This document shows positions 43,224 through 52,450 of a stretch of 64,000 nucleotides of DNA, one piece after another. Within the stretch, counting starts at the first letter, position 1. Every line of letters starts with the position of its first letter. The notes under the pieces are model-generated. The model was given only the letters and a program-made list of their open reading frames with translations, had not been told where the DNA came from and searched no databases. The DNA is from an uncultured Prevotella sp. (GTDB taxonomy: Bacteria > Bacteroidota > Bacteroidia > Bacteroidales > Bacteroidaceae). The translations under genes were made by a program, and so were the position numbers. The stretch is taken from contig UQJC01000001.1 of assembly GCA_900541335.1 (NCBI GenBank), positions 235,965 through 299,964 of the forward strand, read 5' to 3'.

Positions 43224-43904
43224 ATGATACATAAATATGATAACCGCCGTGCACTGGTCGTATTCAGTGGCGGTCAGGATTCAACCACTTGCCTCTATTG
43301 GGCCAAGGAACATTTCGAAGAAGTCTATGCGCTGAGCTTCACCTACGGACAAAAGCATGTACTCGAGGTAGAAGTTGCGGAACAGATTGCCCGAGACGCT
43401 CAAGTACACTTTGACACAATGGATGTCAGCTTCATCAGTCAACTGGCCAAGAACTCCCTAACCGATACTTCCATCCCTATGGACGAAGAACAGCCGGCAG
43501 GCGGACCTCCCAATACCTTCGTCCCCGGACGCAACCATTTCTTCCTGAGCATTGCAGCTGTCTATGCACGCGAACGCGGCATTCGCCACTTGGTAACTGG
43601 GGTATCGCAAACTGACTTCTCGGGCTACCCCGACTGCCGTGACTCTTTCATCCGTTCGCTCAACGTGACACTCAATTTGGCCATGGAAGAGCAGTTTGTC
43701 ATCCATACCCCGCTCATGTGGCTGGATAAGTGCGAAACGTGGGCACTGGCTGACCGTCTCGGCGTGCTTGACCTCGTGCGCCACCAGACGCTGACGTGTT
43801 ATAATGGCATCGTAGGCGACGGTTGTGGACACTGTCCGGCCTGCAAATTGCGCCGCGAAGGGCTCGAACAATACCTACAACAGAAGGAGAACACACATTC
43901 ATAA
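43224..43904 (+). CDS. queC: 7-cyano-7-deazaguanine synthase
   Basis: The 226-residue protein has the PP-loop SGGQDSTTCL (about 14-23) for ATP binding and the C-terminal zinc site CYNGIVGDGCGHCPACKLR (about 192-210). QueC makes preQ0 from 7-carboxy-7-deazaguanine and ammonia. It starts 43 bp after the transporter stop, and its frame is open back to 43128, but MIHKYDNRRALVVFSGG is the natural start. queD and queE are not in the window. Confidence 0.96.
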   Translation: MIHKYDNRRALVVFSGGQDSTTCLYWAKEHFEEVYALSFTYGQKHVLEVEVAEQIARDAQVHFDTMDVSFISQLAKNSLTDTSIPMDEEQPAGGPPNTFVPGRNHFFLSIAAVYARERGIRHLVTGVSQTDFSGYPDCRDSFIRSLNVTLNLAMEEQFVIHTPLMWLDKCETWALADRLGVLDLVRHQTLTCYNGIVGDGCGHCPACKLRREGLEQYLQQKENTHS

Positions 43905-44010
43905 CTAAGGTTGGTAGCGAAACAAAGGATCAGCTCCTTATACCAGTCCTTATTGCCAGGCTACTCCTCTTGCTTCCCCTCTCCAACTCCACTTCCCAAG
44001 TATTTTCTCC

Positions 44011-44832
44011 ATGACACTTCACATCACTTGTTTTTCTCCAACTGGAACCTCTCGCGCCGTAGCGCAAGCTGTAGCAGAAGGTACGGGATTGACCTACGGT
44101 AAAGCCATTGACGTGACTTACACACCGCTCGATTCCATCACAACCTATACCGCCAATGACTTACTTATTATAAGTGTACCCGTCTACGGCGGACTGGTAG
44201 CCCCGCTTGCCCTCGAACGACTCGAGAACCTGCGCGGCAACCAAACTCCGGCTGTACTGCTTACGGTTTATGGTAATCGTGACTTTGAGAAAGCACCTGC
44301 CCAATTGGCTGAGTTCTTGACTCAACGCGGCTTCATTCCCGTTGCTGCAGGTGCCTTTGTCGGTGAACATTCTTACAGTACTTCTACCCATCCCATCGCA
44401 CCCGGTCGCCCTAACACAGCGGATTTACAAGAAGCAAAAGCCTTTGGTCAGAAGGTAGCAGACAAGCTGAAAACAGGTTCTTGTACGCCCATTGACGTTA
44501 CGCGTATGCCACGTCCCCGCAGTGGGTTCTTCAACATGTTGGGCTTCATTCTTTTCGTCTTACGTTATCGCCGTCAGGCTAAGAAACATCCCGTGAAGAT
44601 TGTACCAACGACCGATGCCGACCGCTGTACAACCTGCGGCAAGTGTGCAAAACTTTGTCCCACCCAAGCCATCGACCCGCTTCATCCGACAGAGACGGAC
44701 CCCACACGTTGCATCAAGTGTTCGGCATGTGTCAAGCAATGTCCGCGCCACGCCCGCACGCTTGCCACTCCCTTTGGTCCGAAACTCTCCCGTTATTTTA
44801 AAAGACAAAAACCCAATATTACAATTAGCTGA
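44011..44832 (+). CDS. Flavodoxin-ferredoxin fusion (EFR1-family ferredoxin)
   Basis: The 273-residue protein joins an N-terminal flavodoxin-like domain (about 1-155; FSPTGTSRAVAQAVAEG as the FMN phosphate loop, ISVPVYGGLVAPLALERL) to a C-terminal two-cluster ferredoxin (about 205-250; CTTCGKCAKLCPTQAI and CIKCSACVKQCP). It is a soluble electron carrier. Position between queC and queF, with only one base between its stop and the queF ATG, suggests co-translation. The queuosine pathway needs low-potential electrons for QueE and for epoxyqueuosine reduction, so a supply role is possible but unproven. Confidence 0.9.
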   Translation: MTLHITCFSPTGTSRAVAQAVAEGTGLTYGKAIDVTYTPLDSITTYTANDLLIISVPVYGGLVAPLALERLENLRGNQTPAVLLTVYGNRDFEKAPAQLAEFLTQRGFIPVAAGAFVGEHSYSTSTHPIAPGRPNTADLQEAKAFGQKVADKLKTGSCTPIDVTRMPRPRSGFFNMLGFILFVLRYRRQAKKHPVKIVPTTDADRCTTCGKCAKLCPTQAIDPLHPTETDPTRCIKCSACVKQCPRHARTLATPFGPKLSRYFKRQKPNITIS

Positions 44833-44833
44833 T

Positions 44834-45289
44834 ATGCGAGAAGATTTAACCCTCGAGGCCTTAGGCCGAAAGACTGAATATAAAAGTGACTACGCTCCCG
44901 AAGTATTAGAATCGTTTGTCAACAAACATCCTGACAATGACTACTGGGTGCGCTTTAACTGCCCGGAGTTTACGAGCCTTTGCCCCATTACGGGACAACC
45001 TGACTTTGCTGAAATACGCATTGCCTACCTGCCCGATCAACTGATGGTGGAGAGCAAGAGCCTCAAACTCTATCTCTTCAGTTTCCGCAACCACGGCGAC
45101 TTCCACGAAGACTGTGTCAACATCATTATGAAGGACCTCATCAAACTCATGAATCCCAAATACATCGAGGTGACCGGTCTCTTTACTCCCCGTGGAGGCA
45201 TTAGCATCTATCCTTACGCGAACTATGGCCGTCCGGGCACTAAATATGAAGAGCTCGCGACATATCGCCTACAAAACCACGACTTGTAA
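44834..45289 (+). CDS. queF: NADPH-dependent 7-cyano-7-deazaguanine reductase (QueF, short form)
   Basis: The 151-residue protein starts MREDLTLEALGRKTEYKSDYAPEVLESF. The QueF core FNCPEFTSLCPITGQPDFAEIRIAY (about 37-61) has the nucleophilic Cys and substrate-binding Glu; ESKSLKLYLFSFRNHGDFHEDC contains the NADPH and substrate contacts. It reduces the nitrile of preQ0 to the amine of preQ1. The length is that of the unimodular YkvM-type QueF. The start nearly overlaps the preceding stop. Confidence 0.96.
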   Translation: MREDLTLEALGRKTEYKSDYAPEVLESFVNKHPDNDYWVRFNCPEFTSLCPITGQPDFAEIRIAYLPDQLMVESKSLKLYLFSFRNHGDFHEDCVNIIMKDLIKLMNPKYIEVTGLFTPRGGISIYPYANYGRPGTKYEELATYRLQNHDL

Positions 45290-45444
45290 AAGAAGCAGTG
45301 GAGGAGAGAACGGGAAAGACATGGCTTGGTGTAAATCAGACTTTCCACACCTATAGCCCGCGCGTCCTCTCCTCCCATGCTTGCCTAACCTTCTTCTTCC
45401 TGTTCCGACCTTCGTCGGTCGACCCTGCTCAAATCGCTATCACT

Positions 45445-45741
45445 ATGGGACAAAAAATAAAAAACTTCACGCTTCGGGTGATTCGCCAAAAATATCTTTG
45501 GACCATTGCCGCCTTTATAGCCATTGTGGGTTTTATTGACCCCAACAGCTTTTGGCACCGCTACGAGTTACACAATCAAAACGAAGCGCTCAAGGAAGAA
45601 ATCAGAAAGTATGAAGAGCGCTACCAGGCTGACAGCAAAGCCCTCTACGAACTGGAGCACAATCCGGCAGCAGTTGAACGGGTGGCACGCGTCAATTTAT
45701 ACATGAAGACTTCCAACGAAGACGTTTTTGTCATCGAATAA
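45445..45741 (+). CDS. FtsB/DivIC-family septum formation initiator
   Basis: The 98-residue bitopic protein has a basic start (MGQKIKNFTLRVIRQKYLW), one TM (about 20-38), a coiled coil (about 48-72, HNQNEALKEEIRKYEERYQAD) and LEHNPAAVERVARVNLYM near the end, as in FtsB/DivIC. It joins the divisome with FtsL and FtsQ. The small membrane protein gene follows 105 bp later. Confidence 0.88.
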   Translation: MGQKIKNFTLRVIRQKYLWTIAAFIAIVGFIDPNSFWHRYELHNQNEALKEEIRKYEERYQADSKALYELEHNPAAVERVARVNLYMKTSNEDVFVIE

Positions 45742-45846
45742 TCTCCCAAGGAAGTCGGGCTTCTTCCTTCACCTGGGCCATTCCTTCCCGACTCTTCACA
45801 CTCCTATCCTTCTTTCCCAACGCTTATTCCCCTCCGTTTTCCTTCC

Positions 45847-46200
45847 ATGTTACGCAACCTTTTATTCCGCATAGGCGGTCTGCTCCTGGTCTTAGGTGCA
45901 CTCCTGCCCCTTTTTATCCCGACCGTCGCACCTTATATCTTTGCCTTGGGTGCATTACTCTTCAGTTACGTCCAGTTTACCGAAGATCATCGGGACGACA
46001 CCCTCACCATCCGTCGATTGGTTCGTCAGCAAATGCTGGGAGCCCTGCTCTTACTCGTTACAGCCGCCTTGATGTTTACCTCACTCTACGGCCTTCCGCC
46101 CTTCCGAGCCAGTGAATGGAAGATTACCCTCCTCATCGCCACCGTATTGGAACTCTACACGGTGTTCCGCATTGACAGTGAAATGAAGAAGAACAAGTAA
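45847..46200 (+). CDS. Small four-TM membrane protein, unknown function
   Basis: The 117-residue protein has four hydrophobic segments (about 6-24, 26-43, 62-82 and 90-106) and a charged loop FTEDHRDDTLTIRRLVRQQ in the middle. I recognise no domain; similar proteins lie next to divIC in related Bacteroidales genomes as far as I can recall, which I cannot check here. A strong terminator follows, so it probably ends the divIC transcript. Confidence 0.7.
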   Translation: MLRNLLFRIGGLLLVLGALLPLFIPTVAPYIFALGALLFSYVQFTEDHRDDTLTIRRLVRQQMLGALLLLVTAALMFTSLYGLPPFRASEWKITLLIATVLELYTVFRIDSEMKKNK

Positions 46201-46206
46201 TACGAT

Positions 46207-46258
46207 AAGGTCGCAAGCGTAAGTTCATGTGAACTTTACGTTTGCGACCTTAAGCCTT
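46207..46258 (+). terminator. Terminator after the small membrane protein gene
   Basis: AAGGTCGCAAGCGTAA pairs with TTACGTTTGCGACCTT (ending about 46252), inner GTTC/GAAC, T-run after. From here to 46590 there is a -7 box (TATCTTTG, 46429-46436) and no gene. Confidence 0.85.
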
Positions 46259-46428
46259 TTGTTGCCCCACTCATCACTCCCATTTCGAGCCTCAACCCAT
46301 CCCTAAAATCTTAGGCTAAGTGTGAAAAACGTGCGCGTTTTCAAGAAGTTACGCGAGACAATTCTCAAAAATCTTTTACGGCATCAAGAGTTTCCAAGTG
46401 AATGCGCACAGCCACTTAGATAGTGTCG

Positions 46429-46436
46429 TATCTTTG
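46429..46436 (+). promoter_or_regulatory. Probable -7 element of the DUF4369 gene
   Basis: TATCTTTG fits the consensus; the leader to 46591 would be about 150 nt. No fitting -33 was found. Confidence 0.4.
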
Positions 46437-46590
46437 CAGCAAAATTGGAAAAGGAATCAGAGAAATCCACTCCTTTCCGAACTTGAATATCACAACGCCA
46501 AACTTTTTCTGACTTACCCCATCCACTATTTCAAGGACAGAAAATTGGCTACAGAGAAAGAAAAGGTATCCATTCTTATTCCTTATTATT

Positions 46591-47349
46591 ATGGATAAAG
46601 TATTACTCCTGCTATCCTCCCTGCTTCTGCTTACTTCGTGTGCTGAACAATACAACATCGCGGGAAACTCCTCAGTCTCCTCACTCGACGGTCGGATGCT
46701 CTACTTGCGCGTATCGCCTATTGAAGGAACAGAGACCATCCATACAGCCTCTGTATGCCTTGACTCCTGCAAGGTAGTTCACGGACGATTCAACTTTGTA
46801 GGAGACGTAGACTCCGCCATGATGGCCATGATTTATACCCGCAACCAATGCGTCATGCCCATTGTCATTGAGAACGGCGACCTCAACATCCAGGTAGACA
46901 ACGTTGCCCAGCGTGTTAGCGGCAGCCCGCTCAACGACAAGCTCTATAACTTCTTCAAAAAGCGCAACCGCCTGGACAACGAGATGTGGGAACTCCAGCA
47001 AAAATCCATCCGAATGATGCGCGAAGGATGTACTCCCGAGGATATTCAGCGTAAAGTGGGCAAAAAGGTGGAGCGTATCACCCGAAGAACGGAAGAATTG
47101 GAAACGCAGTTTGTCAAAGAAAACTATCACAATGTGTTAGGCCCGGGTTTCTTCATGCTCCTCTGCAGTCAATATCCAACTCCCATCATGACTGAACAGA
47201 TTAAGAAAATCATTGACACGGCTCCAGAAAACTTTCTGCGCAATCCTTTCGTCTTAAATTACCTCCAACGTGCTCGCACACGATCGATACCGGCTCACCC
47301 CTTGATGCCTCCCGTAACGACAACGACCATCACCGTGCAATGTCCCTAA
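46591..47349 (+). CDS. DUF4369-domain lipoprotein
   Basis: The 252-residue protein has a lipoprotein signal (MDKVLLLLSSLLLLTSC). The N-terminal domain (about 20-115) is of DUF4369 type: GNSSVSSLDGRMLYLR, DSCKVVHGRFNFVGDVDSA and MPIVIENGDLNIQVDN. A helical part follows (about 115-230). In many relatives this domain precedes a thioredoxin-like fold; none is present here and no CxxC motif is seen, so it may be a shortened version. Function unknown, likely at the outer membrane or periplasm. Confidence 0.85.
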   Translation: MDKVLLLLSSLLLLTSCAEQYNIAGNSSVSSLDGRMLYLRVSPIEGTETIHTASVCLDSCKVVHGRFNFVGDVDSAMMAMIYTRNQCVMPIVIENGDLNIQVDNVAQRVSGSPLNDKLYNFFKKRNRLDNEMWELQQKSIRMMREGCTPEDIQRKVGKKVERITRRTEELETQFVKENYHNVLGPGFFMLLCSQYPTPIMTEQIKKIIDTAPENFLRNPFVLNYLQRARTRSIPAHPLMPPVTTTTITVQCP

Positions 47350-47381
47350 GCCTCTTTTCATAGCTTAATCATAACAAGTAA

Positions 47382-47440
47382 AGAAGTCCTGACATTCCCA
47401 GTTCCCGTACAAGGAACAACGGATGTCAGGACTTCTGTTT
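47382..47440 (+). terminator. Terminator after the DUF4369 gene
   Basis: AGAAGTCCTGACAT (47382-47395) pairs with ATGTCAGGACTTCT (47423-47436), inner GTTCC/GGAAC, T-run after. Confidence 0.87.
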
Positions 47441-47510
47441 TAAACCCGTCACCTCACCACCTTATCACAAAATTAGGTTGAGCACCTGCTAACTGCGCTC
47501 ACTTTTGCAT

Positions 47511-47518
47511 TATCTTTG
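47511..47518 (+). promoter_or_regulatory. Probable -7 element of mtaB
   Basis: TATCTTTG, 20 bp before the ATG at 47538, similar to the distance in uvrA. Confidence 0.5.
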
Positions 47519-47537
47519 CTCCCTCAAATTCAACGAT

Positions 47538-48878
47538 ATGTCAGTACTTCAAGATAAAAAGGCAGCCTACCACACCCTAGGCTGCAAATTAAACTTTGCC
47601 GAAACCTCCAGCCTGCGTGACCGCTTAGAGAGTCTGGGCGTTAAAACCATTGAGAAAGGAGAACAGGCAGATATTTGCATCGTCAACACCTGCTCTGTGA
47701 CCGACGTTGCAGACCATAAATGCCGTCAGGCCATCCATCGCTTCACCCGCGAACACCCCGGTGCCTTTGTAGCCGTCATCGGTTGCTATGCACAGCTCAA
47801 GACTGAAGAGATTGCCCAGTTTGAGGGCGTCGATGTGGTATTGGGTATGGAACAGAAAGGAGAAGTGATCCGCTACATCGAAGAAGGACTGAAACGGAAA
47901 GAACAACTTGCCATGGGCGAAGCCTGCCATGAAGCTGTCAGTGTCGCCACACGCGACATCCGCACCTTTGTTCCTTCCTGTTCACGCGGAGACCGTACAC
48001 GTTATTTCCTCAAAGTACAAGACGGATGTAATTATTATTGCACCTATTGCACCATTCCCATCGCCCGGGGCCGCTCACGTAATGCCTCGATAGCTGACTT
48101 AGTCAAGCAGGCAGAAGAAGTTGCAAAAGCTGGCGGTAAGGAAATCGTACTAACGGGTGTCAACACGGGTGATTTCGGACGAAGCACCGGAGAAAACTTC
48201 TTAGACTTAATCCGTGCACTCGACCAGGTAAAAGGAATCGAACGTTACCGCATCTCCAGTATTGAGCCCAACCTGCTCACCGATGAAATCATTCAGTTCT
48301 GCGCACACTCACGTGCCTTCATGCCCCACTTCCATATTCCCTTGCAGGCTGGAAGCGACGCTGTGCTGAAACTGATGCACCGTCATTACGACACGGCACT
48401 CTTTGCCGAAAAGATTCAGCGCATCCGCGAAGCGATGCCTGATGCCTTTATCGGAGTAGATGTCATCGTGGGTATGCGTGGCGAAACCGATGAGCTTTTC
48501 GAACAGAGCATCGAGTTTATTCGTAGTTTAGACATTTCCCAACTCCATGTATTCAGCTACAGCGAACGTCCCGGCACGAAAGCGTTAGAGATTCCCTATG
48601 TAGTCTCTCCCCAAACCAAGCACGAACGGAGCCGCCGACTCATGGAGCTGTCAGAAGAAAAACGAAAAGCCCACTATGCCCGCTTCATCGGAAGCACTCG
48701 CCCCGTACTGTGGGAACATGCTCGCGAAGGAGCACTCATGAACGGCTTTACAGACAACTACATCCGGGTACAGCAACACAGCGAACAAGCTGTAGAAGAC
48801 AACGCCATCGAACCGGTGAAGTTGGGTCAATTTACTGCCAACGGTGAAAGCCTGCAGGCAGAAGGCATGAACCACTAA
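47538..48878 (+). CDS. mtaB: tRNA t6A37 methylthiotransferase
   Basis: The 446-residue protein has the MTTase N-domain with three cluster Cys (TLGCKLNFAETSSL, NTCSVTDVADHKC, GCYAQL), the radical SAM core with CNYYCTYCTIPIARGRSRN (CxxxCxxC) and ELVLTGVNTGDF-like strands, and a C-terminal TRAM-like part. The sequence pattern is closer to MtaB/YqeV than to MiaB or RimO. It adds a methylthio group to t6A37 of tRNAs reading ANN codons. The longer frame from 47505 has no support. Confidence 0.92.
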   Translation: MSVLQDKKAAYHTLGCKLNFAETSSLRDRLESLGVKTIEKGEQADICIVNTCSVTDVADHKCRQAIHRFTREHPGAFVAVIGCYAQLKTEEIAQFEGVDVVLGMEQKGEVIRYIEEGLKRKEQLAMGEACHEAVSVATRDIRTFVPSCSRGDRTRYFLKVQDGCNYYCTYCTIPIARGRSRNASIADLVKQAEEVAKAGGKEIVLTGVNTGDFGRSTGENFLDLIRALDQVKGIERYRISSIEPNLLTDEIIQFCAHSRAFMPHFHIPLQAGSDAVLKLMHRHYDTALFAEKIQRIREAMPDAFIGVDVIVGMRGETDELFEQSIEFIRSLDISQLHVFSYSERPGTKALEIPYVVSPQTKHERSRRLMELSEEKRKAHYARFIGSTRPVLWEHAREGALMNGFTDNYIRVQQHSEQAVEDNAIEPVKLGQFTANGESLQAEGMNH

Positions 48879-49032
48879 CAGGCAGGACTCAAGATGCCTG
48901 TTAGTGGAGTGCATGAATGAAGTGGTTTATGCCTAAAGCCCGAACTGCCCGCTCTGGCACTTCAACCCAACGCTCTTCAACTGAAATAACCAACCAAAAT
49001 CCCCTCTTCAAAAGGTACATTCCCCACGCTCT

Positions 49033-50061
49033 ATGATTTCTACTGATAAAATAGCCGTCGTTATTCTGAACTGGAACGGCCGAGACATGATGCGCAAATT
49101 CTTGCCTTCCGTCGTGCGCCATTCCGAACCCGAAGGGTTGGTCATTGTTGCCGACAATGGTTCAACGGATGGCTCATTGGAAATGTTAGCCCAAGAATTC
49201 CCGAGTGTCATCCCCTTGCCTCTGCCACAAAACTACGGCTTTGCAGAAGGCTACAACCAGGCTTTCCGTCAAATCGACGCGCCCTACTACCTCTTGCTTA
49301 ACTCGGATGTAGAAGTAGCTCCCCACTGGTTGCGCCCCTTGCGCCAATACATGGATGCCCATCCCGAAGTAGCCGCTTGCCAACCCAAGTTGCTGAGTCA
49401 ACGTGAAAAGGATAAGTTTGAATATGCCGGGGCAGCAGGAGGATTCATCGACCGTTATGGCTATCCTTTCTGCCGGGGTCGCATCTTTGCCGATGTTGAA
49501 AAGGATGAAGGACAGTACAACACCATCCAGCCGCTCTTTTGGGCAACAGGAGCTGCACTGATGGTACGCAAAGCCGATTGGGAAATGAGTGGTGGACTGG
49601 ATCGTCGCTTCTTTGCCCACATGGAAGAAATAGACCTTTGTTGGCGTTTACGAGCCCGTGGCAGACAGATTGTATGTATTCCTCAAAGTGTAGCCTACCA
49701 CGTGGGCGGTGGCACGCTCGATGCCTCCAACCCTCGCAAGACTTTCCTCAACTTCCGCAACAACCTTTTGATGCTTTACAAGAACTTGCCGGAAGAGGAA
49801 TTAAAGAGCGTCATGCGTGTACGCACCTTGCTCGATGGTATCGCGGCACTCAAGTTCCTGCTGACCTTCGATACAGCCAACTTCCGTGCCGTGTGGCGTG
49901 CCCGCCAAGAGTTTGCCCGCATGCGTCCTGACTTCGAAAAAGACCGTGCACACAACTTGGCACTGTCGGTCAATGGCGGCAAGAACATTCCCGAGCGCCA
50001 TGCTCGTTGCCTCCTACTCGATTACTATGCCCGAGGCAAAAAACGTTTCTCGCAGTTGTAA
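49033..50061 (+). CDS. Glycosyltransferase family 2 protein
   Basis: The 342-residue protein is a GT-A fold enzyme: VVILNWNGRDMMRKFLPSV at the start, VADNGSTDGSLEML (nucleotide-sugar Asp), LLNSDVEVAPHWL (DxD-like SDV) and HMEEIDLCWRLRARG (catalytic base region). The tail is basic. This pattern is that of rhamnosyl- or similar transferases used for envelope glycans; acceptor and sugar are unknown. It is isolated from other glycan genes, between mtaB and an RsmI-like gene. Confidence 0.9.
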   Translation: MISTDKIAVVILNWNGRDMMRKFLPSVVRHSEPEGLVIVADNGSTDGSLEMLAQEFPSVIPLPLPQNYGFAEGYNQAFRQIDAPYYLLLNSDVEVAPHWLRPLRQYMDAHPEVAACQPKLLSQREKDKFEYAGAAGGFIDRYGYPFCRGRIFADVEKDEGQYNTIQPLFWATGAALMVRKADWEMSGGLDRRFFAHMEEIDLCWRLRARGRQIVCIPQSVAYHVGGGTLDASNPRKTFLNFRNNLLMLYKNLPEEELKSVMRVRTLLDGIAALKFLLTFDTANFRAVWRARQEFARMRPDFEKDRAHNLALSVNGGKNIPERHARCLLLDYYARGKKRFSQL

Positions 50062-50320
50062 ATACAAAGAGCGGCAGCAGACAGTAAAGTCCAAACGAAA
50101 AAACCGAAAGGATTCGTAGAAAAGAAGAAAGTTCGAATCAGCTTCTAACGAATAAGAGCCCATTCATCTTCCTGCTTTTTTCACTTTCAGCTCAATCGCT
50201 TTGAGCATTTCTTTTCACGTTTCCGAATCGTGCCAACTCCTTCTTCTCGGCAAGGACGCTCCTTCTTCCCGACGTGTGCTCTTTCTCCTGCTTCCCCTCC
50301 TTACCTATTCCTCCTTCACT

Positions 50321-51040
50321 ATGTCCCAACTTTCCCCCGCCCTTTACCTTATTCCCGTCACACTGGGCGATACCCCAATCGAACAAGTACTTCCCGCCTA
50401 CAACCGTACCGTTATCTTAGGTATTCGCCACTTCATTGTCGAGGAAGTACGTACCGCCCGCCGTTTTCTCAAGCAAGTTGACCGCAACATAGACATCGAC
50501 TCCTTGACCTTCTACCCCATGGGCAAACATGCTGATGCTTCCCTCTTCAGTCGTTACCTTGCTCCCCTCCGCGCAGGTGAAGCCGTTGGGGTAATTAGCG
50601 AAGCAGGATGTCCAGCCGTAGCCGACCCTGGGGCGGATGTTGTTGCGATAGCCCAACGCGAAGGACTTCACGTCGTACCTTTGGTCGGTCCTTCCTCCAT
50701 CCTCCTAGCCGTAATGGGTTCAGGGTTCAACGGACAGAGCTTTGCCTTCAATGGTTACCTTCCGATTGACCCTTCCGACCGCATCAAGACCCTTCGTCGC
50801 CTCGAAAGCCGCTCAGCTGCCGAACGTCAGACCCAGCTTTTCATCGAAACTCCCTACCGCAATGGCAAAATGATGGCCGATATCCTCACCGCCTGCCATC
50901 CGCGCACCCGTCTCTGTATCGCTTCCGGACTGACCACCGAACAGGAATACCTCCGCACACGTACCGTCGCCGAATGGAAGAAGGAAGGATTGCCCGATTT
51001 AGGTAAAATCCCGACGATATTTGCGATCTATGCGGGATAA
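50321..51040 (+). CDS. SAM-dependent tetrapyrrole-methylase-fold protein (RsmI-related)
   Basis: The 239-residue protein starts MSQLSPALYLIPVTLGDTPIEQVLP. It has the TP-methylase marks GEAVGVISEAGCPAVADPGADVVAIAQ (about 85-112) and VGPSSILLAVMGSGFNGQSFAFNGYLP. RsmI methylates 2'-O of C1402 in 16S rRNA, but this shorter paralogue group of Bacteroidetes starts differently and may have another target. The frame is open back to 50201, without coding character. Confidence 0.85.
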   Translation: MSQLSPALYLIPVTLGDTPIEQVLPAYNRTVILGIRHFIVEEVRTARRFLKQVDRNIDIDSLTFYPMGKHADASLFSRYLAPLRAGEAVGVISEAGCPAVADPGADVVAIAQREGLHVVPLVGPSSILLAVMGSGFNGQSFAFNGYLPIDPSDRIKTLRRLESRSAAERQTQLFIETPYRNGKMMADILTACHPRTRLCIASGLTTEQEYLRTRTVAEWKKEGLPDLGKIPTIFAIYAG

Positions 51041-51066
51041 ACATCAAGCATAAAAGCCTACAATCC

Positions 51067-51097
51067 TTGGCTTAGCGCAAAAAAATCATTACTTTTG
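51067..51097 (+). promoter_or_regulatory. Promoter of the rplY operon
   Basis: TTG (51067-51069) and TACTTTTG (51090-51097) are 20 bp apart. A leader of about 130 nt follows before rplY. Confidence 0.7.
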
Positions 51098-51236
51098 CGC
51101 CCGATTTGTCCTTACCGAGGCCCTTGGCCTTGTGTGTGATGGCGAATTAAGCGATTAAAAGGCTGTCGCACTTCTCTTTCCGGGAGGACGATGGCTCAAC
51201 TTAATTTAGAGTAACACATTTAATTCAATTCAAACA

Positions 51237-51839
51237 ATGAAGCAAATTGCAATCAGCGGTACTTCACGTGCTGCACTTGGTAAGAAAGCAACGAAGGAAG
51301 TTCGTAAGAATGGTCACGTACCTTGCGTTCTCTACGGAGAGAAGAAAGATGAAAACGGTGTTCCCGTATCTATCCACTTCGAAGTAGACGAGAAGGAAAT
51401 CAACAAGTTGATCTACACTCCCCACATCTACCTCGTAGACATCACTATCGACGGTGTTGACCACAAGGCAATCCTCAAGGAAGTTCAATTCCACCCGGTT
51501 AAGGACAATGTATTACACGTTGACTTCTTTGAAGTTCATGCTGAGAAGCCCATCGTTATGGGTGTTCCCGTTGTGGCTAAGGGCTTGGCTGACGGTGTAC
51601 GCGCCGGTGGTCGCTTGATGATGATGGTTCGTAAGCTCCAGGTTCGTGCTCTCTACGAGGCAATTCCTGAAAAGCTCGAAGTAGACGTAACTTCTCTCCA
51701 GCTCGGTAAGAGCATCAAGGCTGGTAACCTCAGCTTCGAGGGTCTTGAACTCGTAACTCCGAAGGAAGTAATCGTATGCACTGTGAAGATGACCCGTGCC
51801 GCTATGGGTGCTGCCGCAGCTGCTGCTAAGCAAGGATAA
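51237..51839 (+). CDS. rplY: 50S ribosomal protein L25/general stress protein Ctc
   Basis: The 200-residue protein has the L25 domain (about 1-90; ALGKKATKEVRKNGHVPCVLYG, which binds 5S rRNA) and the C-terminal CTC beta domain (about 95-185; DFFEVHAEKPIVMGVPVVAKG, SLQLGKSIKAGNLSFEG). The Ala-rich tail (AAMGAAAAAAKQ) is usual. Codon use is highly biased. It heads an operon with pth and an S4 protein, as in many bacteria. Confidence 0.96.
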   Translation: MKQIAISGTSRAALGKKATKEVRKNGHVPCVLYGEKKDENGVPVSIHFEVDEKEINKLIYTPHIYLVDITIDGVDHKAILKEVQFHPVKDNVLHVDFFEVHAEKPIVMGVPVVAKGLADGVRAGGRLMMMVRKLQVRALYEAIPEKLEVDVTSLQLGKSIKAGNLSFEGLELVTPKEVIVCTVKMTRAAMGAAAAAAKQG

Positions 51840-51857
51840 TCTTTAAGCAGATTATAA

Positions 51858-52421
51858 ATGAATTATCTAATTGTGGGGTTGGGCAATATCGGTGACGAAT
51901 ACGCCCGCACCCGACATAATATTGGATTCCGAGTATTGGACGCCCTTGCCGGGGCGTCCAATCTTGTGTTTGAAGATAAGCGTTATGGATTTGTCACCAC
52001 GCTCAAAGTGAAAAACCAAACGCTGACCCTCCTCAAACCCTCCACTTACATGAACCTCTCGGGCAATGCCGTACGTTACTGGATGAACGAGAAGAAGATT
52101 CCCGTTGAAAGAGTGCTGGTTGTGGTTGACGACCTCGCTCTCCCCTTCGGTCAGCTCCGTCTAAAACCCGGCGGTAGCGAAGCGGGACACAACGGACTGA
52201 AGCACATCACTTCGGTCTTGGGAACACAGAAGTATGCCCGCTTGCGTTTCGGCATCGGCAACGACTTCCCCCGAGGCGGACAGGTTGACTATGTGCTCGG
52301 AGAGTTCAGTGCTGAGGACCTTCAAACGATGGATGAACGACTCGAACTGGCAGGCGAAGCCGTCAAGACCTTCTGCTTGGCTGGCATCAACATTGCCATG
52401 AACCAGTTCAACAACAAATAA
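51858..52421 (+). CDS. pth: Peptidyl-tRNA hydrolase
   Basis: The 187-residue protein shows the Pth motifs: NYLIVGLGNIGDEYARTRHNIGF (Asn and the catalytic His near 20), KPSTYMNLSGNAV, VVVDDLALPFGQLRLKPGGSEAGHNGLKHI. It frees tRNA from peptidyl-tRNA that dropped off ribosomes. It begins 18 bp after rplY. Confidence 0.97.
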   Translation: MNYLIVGLGNIGDEYARTRHNIGFRVLDALAGASNLVFEDKRYGFVTTLKVKNQTLTLLKPSTYMNLSGNAVRYWMNEKKIPVERVLVVVDDLALPFGQLRLKPGGSEAGHNGLKHITSVLGTQKYARLRFGIGNDFPRGGQVDYVLGEFSAEDLQTMDERLELAGEAVKTFCLAGINIAMNQFNNK

Positions 52422-52450
52422 CAGTAACCCTTTTCTGACGCTGATATCGT

